Shown piece by piece: positions 35,380 through 44,410 of a stretch of DNA of 64,000 nt. Each line of letters opens with the position of its first letter. Position 1 is the stretch's first letter. Under the pieces are notes generated by a model that saw only the letters and a program-made list of their open reading frames with translations, made no database searches and was not told the origin of the DNA. This DNA comes from Litchfieldella anticariensis FP35 = DSM 16096. Its GTDB lineage: Bacteria; Pseudomonadota; Gammaproteobacteria; Pseudomonadales; Halomonadaceae. Location: assembly GCF_000409775.1 (NCBI RefSeq), contig NZ_KE332377.1, positions 964,073-1,028,072 on the forward strand. Direction: 5' to 3'. The position numbers and the translations under genes were made by a program.

Positions 35380-36405
35380 TCAAGATGCCTTGCCAAGCCC
35401 GTAGCGGGCCGTCGCCGTCTCGAGGATCAGGCGCAACAACTCGTGATAGGGATAGCCGGCCCATTCGGCCATCAGGGCCAGCTTGCCGTCCCAATACCAG
35501 GTCGGATTGGTGTTGGCATCGAGTAGCCGCGGCTGACCGTCCTCGCCCTCGCGGAAGTCGAAGCGGGCGTAATCGCGCAACCCCAGCCGACGGAACAGCT
35601 TCACGGAGTGATCGACCAGTTGGCTCCATTTGATGTCGTCGATCTCGGCTCGGCGGAAATGCAACTTCTCCCAATACGGCGAATCGGGGTTGGCCTTCGA
35701 ACCGTAGGTAAGAATCGGCGGTAGGTCGGGGGCAAGGGCGCTATAGTCGATTTCCAACGGCGGCAACACCGTGAAGCCACTATGTAGGTTACCGACCAGC
35801 CCCACGGTATATTCCGGGCCGGTCAGGAAATCCTGGATCAGCGCATCCACGACCGAAAGTTCCTCAGCCAACCAGCGCAGGTAAGTTTCCGCCTCGCTTG
35901 CGTCGTGCACCACGCAATCTCGCGTGATGCCAAAGCTGCCACCGCTGCTGTTCGGCTTGATCAGGCAAGGATAGATGCTTGGCAATACCAATGGATCGGC
36001 AGAAAGCTCCACGTAAGTCTCGTTGGGCACAGGAATGCCCTGCCCGGTCGCCAACGCTCGAACCAGCGCCTTGTCGGTGGTGAGGCTGATACCCATCGGA
36101 TCGGCGCCGGTATAGGGGATATCCAGGATTTCCAGCAACGCGGGAATATTGCGCTCTAGCACCCAGTCGTTGCGGAATCCAGTATCGCAGAAGTTCAGCG
36201 CCAGATCGGGAGGATGAGTGCGCAGCTCGTCGATCAACCCGGCATGATCATCGAGATAAACAAACCGATACCCCGACAGGCGCCCCAAGGCGCTGCTCAA
36301 TTCTTCGACCGCCTTCAACTCCTCGGCACCGAACACCCCATCGAGGGCATAGGCATACGGTAGATGGGGGTCGCCGAGCAGCACGCTAACGTTCAGGCGT
36401 TGCAT
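35380..36405 (-). CDS. ATP-grasp ligase (D-Ala-D-Ala ligase-like)
   Basis: A 341-residue ATP-grasp enzyme related to D-alanine-D-alanine ligases. Visible blocks are PYTGADPMGISLTTDKALVRA, PCLIKPNSSGGSFGITRDCVV, LIQDFLTGPEYTVGLVGN and the metal site RLLDANTNPTWYWDGKLALM. It departs from housekeeping Ddl in the substrate-binding C-terminal region (YHELLRLILETATARYG), so it may join other amino acids or small carboxylates. No peptidoglycan genes are adjacent. The start at 36405 lies well upstream of the first motif. Confidence 0.8.
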   Translation of the reverse strand: MQRLNVSVLLGDPHLPYAYALDGVFGAEELKAVEELSSALGRLSGYRFVYLDDHAGLIDELRTHPPDLALNFCDTGFRNDWVLERNIPALLEILDIPYTGADPMGISLTTDKALVRALATGQGIPVPNETYVELSADPLVLPSIYPCLIKPNSSGGSFGITRDCVVHDASEAETYLRWLAEELSVVDALIQDFLTGPEYTVGLVGNLHSGFTVLPPLEIDYSALAPDLPPILTYGSKANPDSPYWEKLHFRRAEIDDIKWSQLVDHSVKLFRRLGLRDYARFDFREGEDGQPRLLDANTNPTWYWDGKLALMAEWAGYPYHELLRLILETATARYGLGKAS

Positions 36406-36502
36406 CCGATGTCCTACCCTTTCGCCAACTCACGCAGGGTAAGGAAAGTATACGCCAATCAACAGGGCTACCTTCAGCTGAACGGCTCTCTATACGAGCG
36501 TC

Positions 36503-37414
36503 CTATACGAACGCCGCCCCTTCAGACATGCCGGGGCGTGCCAGTTCATCGATCCGGTGTAGCGTCGTGATATCCAGCGCGATGTCCGCTGCCTTGGCGT
36601 TCTCATCAATCCTCTCTGGCCGGCGGGTACCCGGGACCGGGATGATATCGTCGCCTTGATGCAGCACCCACGCCAAGGCCAGCTGCGCCGGTGTAATGCC
36701 AAGCTCCTTGGCAATCCCCATGAACGGTTCGAAACGGTCGCGATTCGTCTTGGCGAAGTCACTACCCAACGGCGACCACGCCACCAGCGAAATACCGAGT
36801 TCTCGCAGCGTCGGTAACAGGTCTTCCTCGGCCTCACGCCGCCACAGCGAATATTCGTAATGAACGGCGGTAATAGGATGGATGGCATGGGCCCGCCTGA
36901 CTTCCTCAGCGGTCACATTGCTCAAGCCCAGGTAACGCACCTTTCCAGCCCTGACGGCGTCCTCCATCGCCCCTACGGTCTCTTCGATCGGCGTACCAGG
37001 ATCTGTGTAGTGCATGTACCACAGATCGATTTCCTCGACGTCCAGGCGCCGGAGGCTGATATCCAGCGCCTTGCGAACATACTCGGACCTGCCATTGATC
37101 TTGAGGGGCAAGTTCCAGCCCGTCAGGAAGTCCGTACCGGATTCCTCTTCATCAAAGACAATCCCGAACTTGGTCGCGATAAAGGCCTCGTCGCGCCGCC
37201 CCCTTAACGCTTTCCCTACCAAGGCTTCATTGTGGCCATTGCCATAGGCATCGGCGGTATCGATCATGGTCATGCCGGCATCCAGGGCACGGTGAACCAC
37301 GTCTATTGCTCGCTCGATACCGGAACCACCATAGCAACCTTCCAGCACCATCGCATCGTATCCGAGGTATCCGATCTCGGGGCCATTCCACGCCAATTTC
37401 CTTTTCGCCATCAT
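36503..37414 (-). CDS. Aldo/keto reductase
   Basis: A 303-residue TIM-barrel oxidoreductase with the catalytic tetrad visible in TMIDTADAYGNGHNE (Asp and Tyr), ATKFGIVFD (Lys) and DLWYMHYTDP (His). NADPH binding is indicated by IIPVPGTRRPERIDEN at the end. It resembles the aldo/keto reductases that detoxify carbonyls. The start at 37414 has AAGGATG upstream; the frame extends a further eleven codons without a better site. Confidence 0.92.
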   Translation of the reverse strand: MMAKRKLAWNGPEIGYLGYDAMVLEGCYGGSGIERAIDVVHRALDAGMTMIDTADAYGNGHNEALVGKALRGRRDEAFIATKFGIVFDEEESGTDFLTGWNLPLKINGRSEYVRKALDISLRRLDVEEIDLWYMHYTDPGTPIEETVGAMEDAVRAGKVRYLGLSNVTAEEVRRAHAIHPITAVHYEYSLWRREAEEDLLPTLRELGISLVAWSPLGSDFAKTNRDRFEPFMGIAKELGITPAQLALAWVLHQGDDIIPVPGTRRPERIDENAKAADIALDITTLHRIDELARPGMSEGAAFV

Positions 37415-37577
37415 GACGTCATCCTTCGTCTCTGTGCGTATCGACATAATCCATTACCGGGCATGCAGAGTGGGCTCAGCCAACGTCGTTGTCAGTCTGA
37501 TTCCCTACCAAGTGGCTCGCTCACAAATACCTAGCTTATAGACCGCTGGGCCGCCTTAGCAGCTCAATATAGCAGGC

Positions 37578-38048
37578 CTATCGGTAACGAGCGGCGGTAA
37601 TGAACTGGGCAAACGATTCGCACCATACGATGACGGTGTCATAGTTCGCCGGATCTATCGGTTCAGGTACGTAAACGATGAAATTCTCAAAGGTTTTGAC
37701 ATCGCCGACCCGCACCATCTGCTCCTTCAGGCGTTCGAAATCCTCCTCGGTTTCGACGAACTCAGGTGACAAGTACAGCTTGTAATCCGGCCCCGGCGCC
37801 AGCTTGCCAACAAAGGCGATGCTTTGCCGTCCAACCGACACGCTGCCCTCACCCCAGTGGAGGAAGTCGCTTCCTTCGAGATCACGTCGGAATTCACCCA
37901 TGAACACGGCCTGTTGGCTGTGCCTCTCCATCGCCTCTTCCGGCGGGGCTGGTGGCGCGGTCAGTATGGGCAAGGTATAGATACCGATGGAGAAACCCAC
38001 CACCCCCACCAGCACATGCGAAACAACGAGGAACAACATTCTTTTCAT
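37578..38048 (-). CDS. DM13-domain protein, membrane-anchored
   Basis: A 156-residue protein with an N-terminal signal/anchor (MLFLVVSHVLVGVVGFSIGIYTL) and a DM13 domain: GEFRRDLEGSDFLHWGEGSVSV, KLAPGPDYKLYLSP, FENFIVYVPEPIDPANYDTVIVWCESF. DM13 domains are proposed to handle electrons through a conserved cysteine, here in VWCESF. The protein should face the periplasm. It is near, but not clearly part of, the neighbouring genes' operon. Confidence 0.85.
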   Translation of the reverse strand: MKRMLFLVVSHVLVGVVGFSIGIYTLPILTAPPAPPEEAMERHSQQAVFMGEFRRDLEGSDFLHWGEGSVSVGRQSIAFVGKLAPGPDYKLYLSPEFVETEEDFERLKEQMVRVGDVKTFENFIVYVPEPIDPANYDTVIVWCESFAQFITAARYR

Positions 38049-38109
38049 TGGTCATGCCCTCTATCAACGTTTCGCGTTTTTTTCTTATGGGCTGCGTTCC
38101 GACTACCGC

Positions 38110-38526
38110 TCATCGTTCATCGATGTTCCAAAGCACAGGTTTGATATCGACGATCGGCGTTCCGTCGATTGCCTCCATGGCGGCAACCTTCAAGCACTGC
38201 CCATCGATCTCCAGCACTAAAACCCGATGCAGCCCCACAGGATTAGGACGATCCGGCGAGCGAGTCGCGAACACGCCGACCAACGATGACTCGCCCCTGC
38301 TGCGCGGATGTACCTTGAGCACATCGCGGTACGCATGATGAAGCCAGGTCAACACGATCAGTTCGTCACCCACCTCGATACCCTCGAGCCCTTCCGCCAC
38401 CGGGTCGAAAATCTCCAGCCACGCCTGCGGCGCGCCCTCATCCGCCTGACGGGGCGCCTCCTTGCGACTGGTCAGTGGCGAATGCACTACCCCAATGGGC
38501 TCAAGCGTGTAGTCGGTTTCGTTCAT
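38110..38526 (-). CDS. TrmO-type tRNA methyltransferase (TsaA-like)
   Basis: A 138-residue protein of the UPF0066/TrmO family: PIGVVHSPLTSRKEAPRQ, then DELIVLTWLHHAYRDVL, TRSPDRPNPVGLHRV (the family signature) and DGTPIVDIKPV. TrmO N6-methylates the threonylcarbamoyl-adenosine at position 37 of tRNA-Thr; this chain contains the core domain but not the extra C-terminal region of E. coli TrmO, so it may be one of the archaeal-like short forms with a different substrate. The start at 38526 was chosen from the MNETDY context. Confidence 0.82.
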   Translation of the reverse strand: MNETDYTLEPIGVVHSPLTSRKEAPRQADEGAPQAWLEIFDPVAEGLEGIEVGDELIVLTWLHHAYRDVLKVHPRSRGESSLVGVFATRSPDRPNPVGLHRVLVLEIDGQCLKVAAMEAIDGTPIVDIKPVLWNIDER

Positions 38527-38546
38527 ATTATCTAGACCTTGACGCT

Positions 38547-39305
38547 TCAAACACTCACACCAAACCAGATACTGGCCAAGTGACCGGTCAGGAAGGCCAG
38601 CCCAGCGGCGGTTCCCCCCATCAACAGGGTACGCAACCCCGATTGAAACACCGGGCGATGGTAAACGACGCTTTTCATCATACCGATCAGGAAGAACATC
38701 AGCGCCGCGATCAACAGACTCGCCAGAAACTGGCGTGTGGTATCGAGGAACGGAACGGCATAGGGCAATAGCGGCATCGCGCCGACGATCAGGAAGGCAA
38801 CGAATGTCGTCAGTGCGGAACGCATGGGGCTCAACCCCATCTTTTGCAGGCCGTGTTCTTCGGTGAGCATGGTATCCACCCACACCTCTCGATCCTGGCT
38901 AATGACCTCCACCACACGCTCCAGCGTCTCGCCGTCGAACCCCTTACGCTGGAAGATCTGGCGGATCTCGTCACGTTCGCCTTCCGGAACCATATCGATA
39001 TGATGACGCTCGCTTTCACGAATATCGTCGATGTATTCGCGCTGCGCCTGGATCGACTCGTAATTGCTGATCGCCATGCTGAAGCCATCGGCCAACAGGT
39101 TGGCGAAGCCGAGCACCAGCGCGACCGTGGCCGAGAAGCCGGCACCGAACGCGCCCGACACCACGGCAAAGGTGGTAACGCAGCCATCGATGCCGCCCAG
39201 GATGGCATCGGGGAGCGTCTGCACCTTGGGCGGCTTGTCCAGGCGACGGCTGATCTCCTCCGGACGATGCTCACGCTCCAACGACTCACGAGCGGGCTTC
39301 TTCAT
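38547..39305 (-). CDS. VIT1/CCC1-family metal transporter
   Basis: A 252-residue membrane protein. LPDAILGGIDGCVTTFAVVS and the first membrane helices match the VIT1/CCC1 iron-manganese transporters, followed by a cytoplasmic metal-binding helix region rich in Glu and Asp (YIDDIRESERHHIDMVPEGERDE) and then three more helices. These proteins export or store iron or manganese. Its start overlaps the stop of the Ca/Na exchanger gene by four bases (ATGA), so the two are co-translated. Confidence 0.9.
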   Translation of the reverse strand: MKKPARESLEREHRPEEISRRLDKPPKVQTLPDAILGGIDGCVTTFAVVSGAFGAGFSATVALVLGFANLLADGFSMAISNYESIQAQREYIDDIRESERHHIDMVPEGERDEIRQIFQRKGFDGETLERVVEVISQDREVWVDTMLTEEHGLQKMGLSPMRSALTTFVAFLIVGAMPLLPYAVPFLDTTRQFLASLLIAALMFFLIGMMKSVVYHRPVFQSGLRTLLMGGTAAGLAFLTGHLASIWFGVSV

Positions 39306-40366
39306 GACAGTTTCCTGCGGCGCGTCTCCTGATAGGAGAGCACGATCAGGGTGAGCGCAGTGATTGGCAGCACGAAATACAGCATGGCCGTACTGAAGCC
39401 CGACAACGCGTCATGCTGTGAAGCGGCCAGAATCAGATAGAGCGTGTAGGCGACGTAATAGCCGAACAGCACGCCACCTTCCCAGCGACTGATCGTGCCG
39501 TTGGTGAAGCAGATCGGCAGGCAGGCCAGCGCTACCGCGATCATCACCGGAATGTCGAATCCGACCATCGCCTCGGATACCGCGACGCCCGAAGGAGCCA
39601 GCAAACCGGTCAGCCCCAACACGCCCATGATGTTGAAGATGTTGCTGCCCACCACGTTGCCCACGGCGATATCGCGCTCGCCACGCAGAGCCGCGATGAT
39701 CGAGGTCACCACCTCGGGAAGCGACGTGCCAGCAGCGACTATCGTCAACCCGATGATCTGGTCGCTTACGCCAAGATAAGCCGCGAAGGCCACGGCACCA
39801 TCGACGAACCAGCGCGATCCCAGCACCAACAGCGCCAGGCCACCGACCACCAGCCCCAGATTCAGCACCAAACTCCCCCCAGTGGCTGACGCCGCCAGAC
39901 TGTCGGCTGGAGCGTCGTTCTTCATCCGGCGGTTCTGGAAAAGCAGGAAAACGGTGTAGGCAACGAGCCCGATGACGAGTAACAGGCCATCGAGACGCCC
40001 GATCTGCCGATCCAGTGCCAACAGCAATACCACCACCGACAGCAGGATCATCAGGGGAATATCGAAACGCACCAGTTGCTGCGCCACCACCAGCGGCACG
40101 ATCAACGCTGAAACCCCGAGAATGAATAGCACATTGAAAAGATTACTGCCGACGACGTTGCCGATGGCGATGCCCGCCTGATCGGCAAACGCCGACTTGA
40201 GGCTCACCGCCAGCTCCGGCGAGCTCGTACCGAACGCGACGACTGTCAAGCCGATGATCAAGGATGAAATGCCCAACCTGGCCGCCAGGCGAGAAGCGCC
40301 ACGCACCAGCCCCTCTGCCCCAACGATCAGCAGCACTAAACCCGCCACGAAAGCGATGATGGTCAT
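39302..40366 (-). CDS. Calcium/sodium exchanger (CaCA family)
   Basis: A 354-residue protein with about ten membrane helices and the two inverted alpha repeats of the Ca2+/cation antiporters: GTSSPELAVSLKSA, GNVVGSNLFNVLFILG in the first half and GTSLPEVVTSIIAA, GNVVGSNIFNIMGVLG in the second. The Glu residues in GTSxPE are the ion ligands. E. coli YrbG (ChaA-unrelated) is the closest known layout. It pairs with a metal transporter of the VIT1/CCC1 family in one operon. Confidence 0.93.
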   Translation of the reverse strand: MTIIAFVAGLVLLIVGAEGLVRGASRLAARLGISSLIIGLTVVAFGTSSPELAVSLKSAFADQAGIAIGNVVGSNLFNVLFILGVSALIVPLVVAQQLVRFDIPLMILLSVVVLLLALDRQIGRLDGLLLVIGLVAYTVFLLFQNRRMKNDAPADSLAASATGGSLVLNLGLVVGGLALLVLGSRWFVDGAVAFAAYLGVSDQIIGLTIVAAGTSLPEVVTSIIAALRGERDIAVGNVVGSNIFNIMGVLGLTGLLAPSGVAVSEAMVGFDIPVMIAVALACLPICFTNGTISRWEGGVLFGYYVAYTLYLILAASQHDALSGFSTAMLYFVLPITALTLIVLSYQETRRRKLS

Positions 40367-40384
40367 ATCGTCCTCGATGTGAAC

Positions 40385-40726
40385 TCAGGCCTTGGCAACC
40401 TTTACGGCAGTCCCGGTGGCCACCAGGAACAGCATGGATTTACCACCACCCGAAATCTCGCTGTAATCGAGGTCGACGGCTACCACCGCATTGGCCCCCA
40501 TCGACTCCGCCTCCCGGCGCAGTTCGTTCAAGCAAGCGACTCGAGCCTCGCGCAGGGCATCCTGCGATGACTTGTTCCGTCCCCCGAAGAAGTCGCGAAA
40601 GCTTGAAAACATATCTTTCAACACGTTCATCCCGAACACGCATTCCGCCGAGACGATGTCGATATGTTCGGTAACGCGATAGCCCTCAAGATGCGAGGAG
40701 GTGGTGAGAATGACACGATCAGACAT
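40385..40726 (-). CDS. YbjQ-family protein (UPF0145)
   Basis: A 113-residue protein with the family blocks ECVFGMNVLKDMF, DALREARVACLNELRREAE and MGANAVVAVDLDYSEI. YbjQ proteins form pentameric rings and have been suggested to bind heavy metals; their cellular task is unclear. It lies 18 bases upstream of the exchanger start and probably belongs to the same unit. Confidence 0.9.
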   Translation of the reverse strand: MSDRVILTTSSHLEGYRVTEHIDIVSAECVFGMNVLKDMFSSFRDFFGGRNKSSQDALREARVACLNELRREAESMGANAVVAVDLDYSEISGGGKSMLFLVATGTAVKVAKA

Positions 40727-40753
40727 TGGAAGCTCCCTGTGTTTGGCTCGTTG

Positions 40754-41170
40754 TTAGCGTGACAGTAATGGATTGGGATGCTTGGCTTCGAGACCACCGC
40801 TGCCATAGGGCCGCGTAATGATCTCCAGGCGGTGGCCGTTTGGATCATCGAAGTAGAGGCCCCGCCCGTCATCCCAGTGATTGATTTGGCCGGGCTCCTT
40901 ATGGAAAGGATCCGCCCAGTAGGTAAGCCCGCGTTGGCGCAGACGATCGAAGATCTCATCGAACTCGTCTTCACTGACTAGAAATGCAAAATGACGTGAA
41001 GAAATGGGGTCACCGCCGCGTATCAGGTCCAAGGATGTGTCGCCGACTTGCACGACGGTGAAATACCCCAGTTGGCGCGGTGGCGCTAAACCGAGAATCT
41101 CCGTCAGAAACGCTGCCGTCGCCTCAGGGTCTTTCGCATGCACGATAGTGTGATTCAGCGTTATCGCCAT
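40754..41170 (-). CDS. VOC-superfamily dioxygenase/glyoxalase-like protein
   Basis: A 138-residue VOC-fold protein: TLNHTIVHAKDPEATAAFLTE, a SSRHFAFLVSEDEFDEIFDR central half and YFDDPNGHRLEIITRPYG. The metal ligands His (NHTI), His (RHFAF) and Glu (LEII) are in place, so a divalent-metal enzyme is plausible. Substrate unknown. It starts the minus-strand group that includes ybjQ, the exchanger and the VIT1 gene. Confidence 0.88.
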   Translation of the reverse strand: MAITLNHTIVHAKDPEATAAFLTEILGLAPPRQLGYFTVVQVGDTSLDLIRGGDPISSRHFAFLVSEDEFDEIFDRLRQRGLTYWADPFHKEPGQINHWDDGRGLYFDDPNGHRLEIITRPYGSGGLEAKHPNPLLSR

Positions 41171-41219
41171 ATGCCCTCCCTACACAAGCCGAGTTGAGAC
41201 ATAGTAAGCGTAGATATCG

Positions 41220-41311
41220 TCAATCAGGGTGCGGCATCTCGATTCCAGGAATATCACCAATCCGCTCAGTGAGAAAGTCGATGAGCAGCCGAACTCTCTT
41301 GATCGGACACC
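41220..41311 (-). pseudogene. C-terminal scrap of a LysR-type regulator
   Basis: On the minus strand the frame reads RCPIKRVRLLIDFLTERI and ends GIEMPHPD before a stop. VRxxIDFLxER is the usual C-terminal helix of LysR substrate-binding domains. No upstream part remains; the AraC gene's stop borders it. It suggests that a LysR regulator once lay beside the alcohol dehydrogenase. Confidence 0.5.
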
Positions 41312-42220
41312 TCATGCCTCAACAGCATCCGCCGCCTGCCATTGGCGGCGGTGCTGCAACGGCGACATTCCGAAGCAACGTTTATAGTCACGACTGAATT
41401 GCGGCACGCTGTGATAGCCGACGGCAGAGGCCGCCTGATTGACGTTGCACGTATCCTGGGCGAGTAGCTGTTGCGCCTTGATCAAACGCAGCCGCTTGAT
41501 GTACTGGACAGGAGAGGTCCGGGTGATCTGCTTGAAGTACTGATGAAAGGTCGACAGGCTCATGTTCGCCTGGCGCGCCAATGCCTCCACCGAGTGTTCG
41601 GTAGCGAAATCGGCATGTAGCCGGGACAACACCTGAACGATACGCGAATAATGCCCTTGACCAAGCACCAGCGCCCGCAGTGCCGGGCCTTGCTCGCCCT
41701 TTAGCGCCTCGAAGATCACGTCGCGTACCCGAAAAGTGCCCATCGCCGCCGTTTCGCGCGGGTCGTGAAGTGTCCTCAGCAACCGCACCACTGCCTCATG
41801 TATGCCTTGTGTCATGGCCACCGACGCCATCGGCAAGGGGTCGCGGTGGGCATCCAAGCGAGGATCGGCCCCCATGGCGGTCACTATTTCACTAAGTAGC
41901 GCTGGATCGATACGCACCGATATTGCCATCAACGGTGCGTGTTCGGAGGCATAGGTCTCGCACTCGAACGGCAGCGGCAATGTCTGGACCAGATACTGGC
42001 CAGGGTCGTAGTGGATGACCCGATCGCCGAGATAGCCCACTTTGCGCCCCTGGGCAACGATGATCAGGCACGGCTCGTAAATCAGCGGAGTGCGCTCTTG
42101 CTGCTGAAGAGAAAACAGCGATACCGCCGGCACCTCGGTAGCGGTAATACCGTCCCTGGCGACCAGTGGCGCGATCAGTTCCTTCAGTTCGGTGGCAAGC
42201 ACGTTCGAGGCAGGCATCAT
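41312..42220 (-). CDS. AraC-family transcriptional regulator
   Basis: A 302-residue regulator. The N-terminal part is an AraC-type cupin sensor (PLIYEPCLIIVAQGRKVGYLGDRVIHYDPGQYLV), resembling the sensor of YqhC-like regulators that respond to reactive aldehydes. The C-terminal half has two helix-turn-helix motifs: NMSLSTFHQYFKQI and AASAVGYHSVPQFSRDYKRCF, with SPVQYIKRLRLIKAQQLL between them. The gene starts at 42220 (two Met codons in tandem) and is divergent from an alcohol dehydrogenase, its likely target, as with E. coli yqhC/yqhD. The open frame upstream to 42826 only shadows the dehydrogenase. Confidence 0.9.
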   Translation of the reverse strand: MMPASNVLATELKELIAPLVARDGITATEVPAVSLFSLQQQERTPLIYEPCLIIVAQGRKVGYLGDRVIHYDPGQYLVQTLPLPFECETYASEHAPLMAISVRIDPALLSEIVTAMGADPRLDAHRDPLPMASVAMTQGIHEAVVRLLRTLHDPRETAAMGTFRVRDVIFEALKGEQGPALRALVLGQGHYSRIVQVLSRLHADFATEHSVEALARQANMSLSTFHQYFKQITRTSPVQYIKRLRLIKAQQLLAQDTCNVNQAASAVGYHSVPQFSRDYKRCFGMSPLQHRRQWQAADAVEA

Positions 42221-42406
42221 CGGTGACCGTTTGGTTGGCTGCGTTGGATAATGCCGATTTTCTCGGCAATTCCGTTGTCTGAAAAGGTGCTCTCGGAGGA
42301 ATGAGCAAAAATTCCGCAGGATCGTCAATCGTCGCCCCGATCTGGAGCCACCACAATGAATAGGCCCCAGTACCGGGGAGAAACCGATCAAGAGGAGATC
42401 GTTACC

Positions 42407-43471
42407 ATGAGCCAAGCCAGCGCTTATGCTGCTTACTCCACCGATACACCGCTGGCCCCATTCACCTTTCAGCGCCGCGAGCCGCGACCTGACGATGTGG
42501 CCATCGACATCCTCTACTGTGGCGTGTGCCACAGCGACCTGCACTTCGCCCGCAACGATTGGGGCATGACCCGCTACCCGATCGTTCCTGGGCATGAAAT
42601 CGTCGGACGGGTGACTGCCGTGGGTTCGGAGGTGACACGCTTCCAGGCCGGCGACCTGATCGGGGTCGGCTGTATGGTCGACTCTTGCCGCGAATGCCAG
42701 GCCTGTAAAGACGGCGTCGAGCAGTTCTGCCTCGAAGGCTTCACCATGACCTATGGCAGCGACGACCGACAAGACGGCACCTTTACCCAGGGCGGCTATT
42801 CCGACTCGATCGTGGTCAGCGAACACTTCGTGCTGCGCATGCCCGAGGGTATCGACCTCGCCTCTGCCGGCCCGATCCTATGTGCCGGCATCACCACCTA
42901 TTCGCCCCTGAAACATTACGGCGTGAAAGCAGGCCACAAGATCGGCGTGATCGGCATGGGGGGCCTCGGCCATATGGGCGTCAAGCTGGCCAAGGCGCTC
43001 GGTGCCGAGGTCACTGTCTTCACCCGCTCTGCGTCCAAGGTAGACGAAGCCAAGCGCAACGGCGCCGACCATGTGGTGGTCTCCACCGACGCGGCACAGA
43101 TGGAAGCCGTCGCCGAGACCTTCGACTTCATGCTCGATACCGTGCCGGTGCAGCACGACCTCAACCCATACCTGGCGTCACTGAAGTATGACGGCACCCA
43201 CATCCTGGTCGGCTTGCTCGACCCCATCGAGCCAGCCATCGAAGCCTTCAACCTGGTGTTCAAGCGCCGCGTGCTGGCCGGCTCGCTGATCGGCGGCATC
43301 GAGGAAACCCAGGAACTGCTCGACTTCTGTGCCGAGCATGGCATTACCTGCGACGTCGAGATGCTCGACATCAAGAACATCAACGAGGCTTACGAGCGTA
43401 TGGAAAAAGGCGATGTACGTTACCGCTTCGTCATCGACATGGCCACGTTGAAGGAAAACGGCGCAAGCTGA
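42407..43471 (+). CDS. Zinc-dependent NAD(P)H alcohol dehydrogenase (YahK/cinnamyl-type)
   Basis: A 354-residue medium-chain dehydrogenase: catalytic zinc site CGVCHSDLH with GHEIVG, structural zinc cysteines in CxxCQACKDGVEQFC, and the NADP-binding GMGGLGHMGVKLAKALG. It matches the YahK/cinnamyl alcohol dehydrogenase group that reduces aldehydes. The ATG at 42407 follows AGAGGAG; an upstream in-frame ATG at 42356 is possible but less likely. Divergent AraC regulator and its sensor domain suggest induction by aldehydes. Confidence 0.95.
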   Translation: MSQASAYAAYSTDTPLAPFTFQRREPRPDDVAIDILYCGVCHSDLHFARNDWGMTRYPIVPGHEIVGRVTAVGSEVTRFQAGDLIGVGCMVDSCRECQACKDGVEQFCLEGFTMTYGSDDRQDGTFTQGGYSDSIVVSEHFVLRMPEGIDLASAGPILCAGITTYSPLKHYGVKAGHKIGVIGMGGLGHMGVKLAKALGAEVTVFTRSASKVDEAKRNGADHVVVSTDAAQMEAVAETFDFMLDTVPVQHDLNPYLASLKYDGTHILVGLLDPIEPAIEAFNLVFKRRVLAGSLIGGIEETQELLDFCAEHGITCDVEMLDIKNINEAYERMEKGDVRYRFVIDMATLKENGAS

Positions 43472-44410
43472 TCACTTAGGTTCACACGACAAGTGGCAGG
43501 GCGCCCCCCCCGCAATAATACGGCCCCGAACGAGAGTCAGCCGCAACATCCTGTCGCCCTCCCCCCAAATTAGTGGTTCATCACCCTGCCAGACCACCTC
43601 TGCCCGGGCTGTCAGGTACACGGCATGCCCCTGCTGGAAATCCAGAAACAACAGGCCGGCTCGAGGGTCAAGCACCAGGTTGCCAAGGGTGTTGAAGAAA
43701 TTGTTGCCGCGATAGTCAGGTACCAACAGGCGGTGCTGGTCGTCGAAACCGAGGAATCCGGGCGGCCCGCCACGGTGAGAAACGTCAACACCGCGATTGG
43801 CCCCTGGCGTACCATCGTCAAAGGCACTGGCGATAAAGAAGGTGTCGGCGCCAAGAATCAACCGGGACACAGGCTCACTCCAATCCGTGAACGTTGCCTG
43901 GACGAAGTCGCCGTAACGTTCGTTCGGGACGGGATAGCGCTGTTGGATGTATTTCGGGCAGTTGCCAAAACTCTGCTCAACTGACAGGCTGACTCGCCCC
44001 TCCTGGTGCCCGGTAACGATTCCGTTGGCGCGGTTGCGACGCTTGGTTTCCAACTGGATGCCCAACAATCCGACCCTGGCGCCAGGGTGCAAGCTGGAGG
44101 CCAACGGATCATGGGAAGGCAACCGGGCATCAATTGTCAGTAGCCGCTCGCTGGGAGACTGGATAAAGCCCGGCTTGCCGAACAGGGCCGTTGCCCAAAG
44201 TTCACCAGCCACATCCTGCGCACCAAGGATCACCATCGGTAACTGCGTGAAAAGTTCCCGGTGCTGGTCCGGCATGTAGTCACGAATCACCCGCGCTCCC
44301 ACCGTCGCCATCTTCTCTTGCACACCCGCGCGGGACTGTACCGCGAGTTCGCCCCGGTGCCAGACAGCATGCGCCTCAGGATCGCTTGCCATCGCCCTGT
44401 CCTCCGCCAT
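43472..44410 (-). CDS. Pyridoxamine 5'-phosphate oxidase-like flavoprotein
   Basis: A 312-residue protein with an FMN-binding split-barrel core: AVWHRGELAVQSRAGVQEKM, GFIQSPSERLLTIDAR, GVDVSHRGGPPGFLGFDD and NNFFNTLGNLVLDPRAGLLFLDF, characteristic of the larger pyridox_oxase-like proteins. These act on F420 or FMN-linked reductions; no specific reaction can be assigned. Its ATG overlaps the stop of the preceding VOC gene (TGATG), so the two are translationally coupled; a second ATG six codons in has GGAGG upstream. Under control of the TetR operators at 44924-44972. Confidence 0.82.
   Translation of the reverse strand: MAEDRAMASDPEAHAVWHRGELAVQSRAGVQEKMATVGARVIRDYMPDQHRELFTQLPMVILGAQDVAGELWATALFGKPGFIQSPSERLLTIDARLPSHDPLASSLHPGARVGLLGIQLETKRRNRANGIVTGHQEGRVSLSVEQSFGNCPKYIQQRYPVPNERYGDFVQATFTDWSEPVSRLILGADTFFIASAFDDGTPGANRGVDVSHRGGPPGFLGFDDQHRLLVPDYRGNNFFNTLGNLVLDPRAGLLFLDFQQGHAVYLTARAEVVWQGDEPLIWGEGDRMLRLTLVRGRIIAGGAPCHLSCEPK

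Noticed and set aside
42221-42826. N-terminal extension of the AraC regulator
   Set aside because: It lies opposite the alcohol dehydrogenase coding sequence and has no domain; the tandem Met at 42220 begins a normal AraC sensor.
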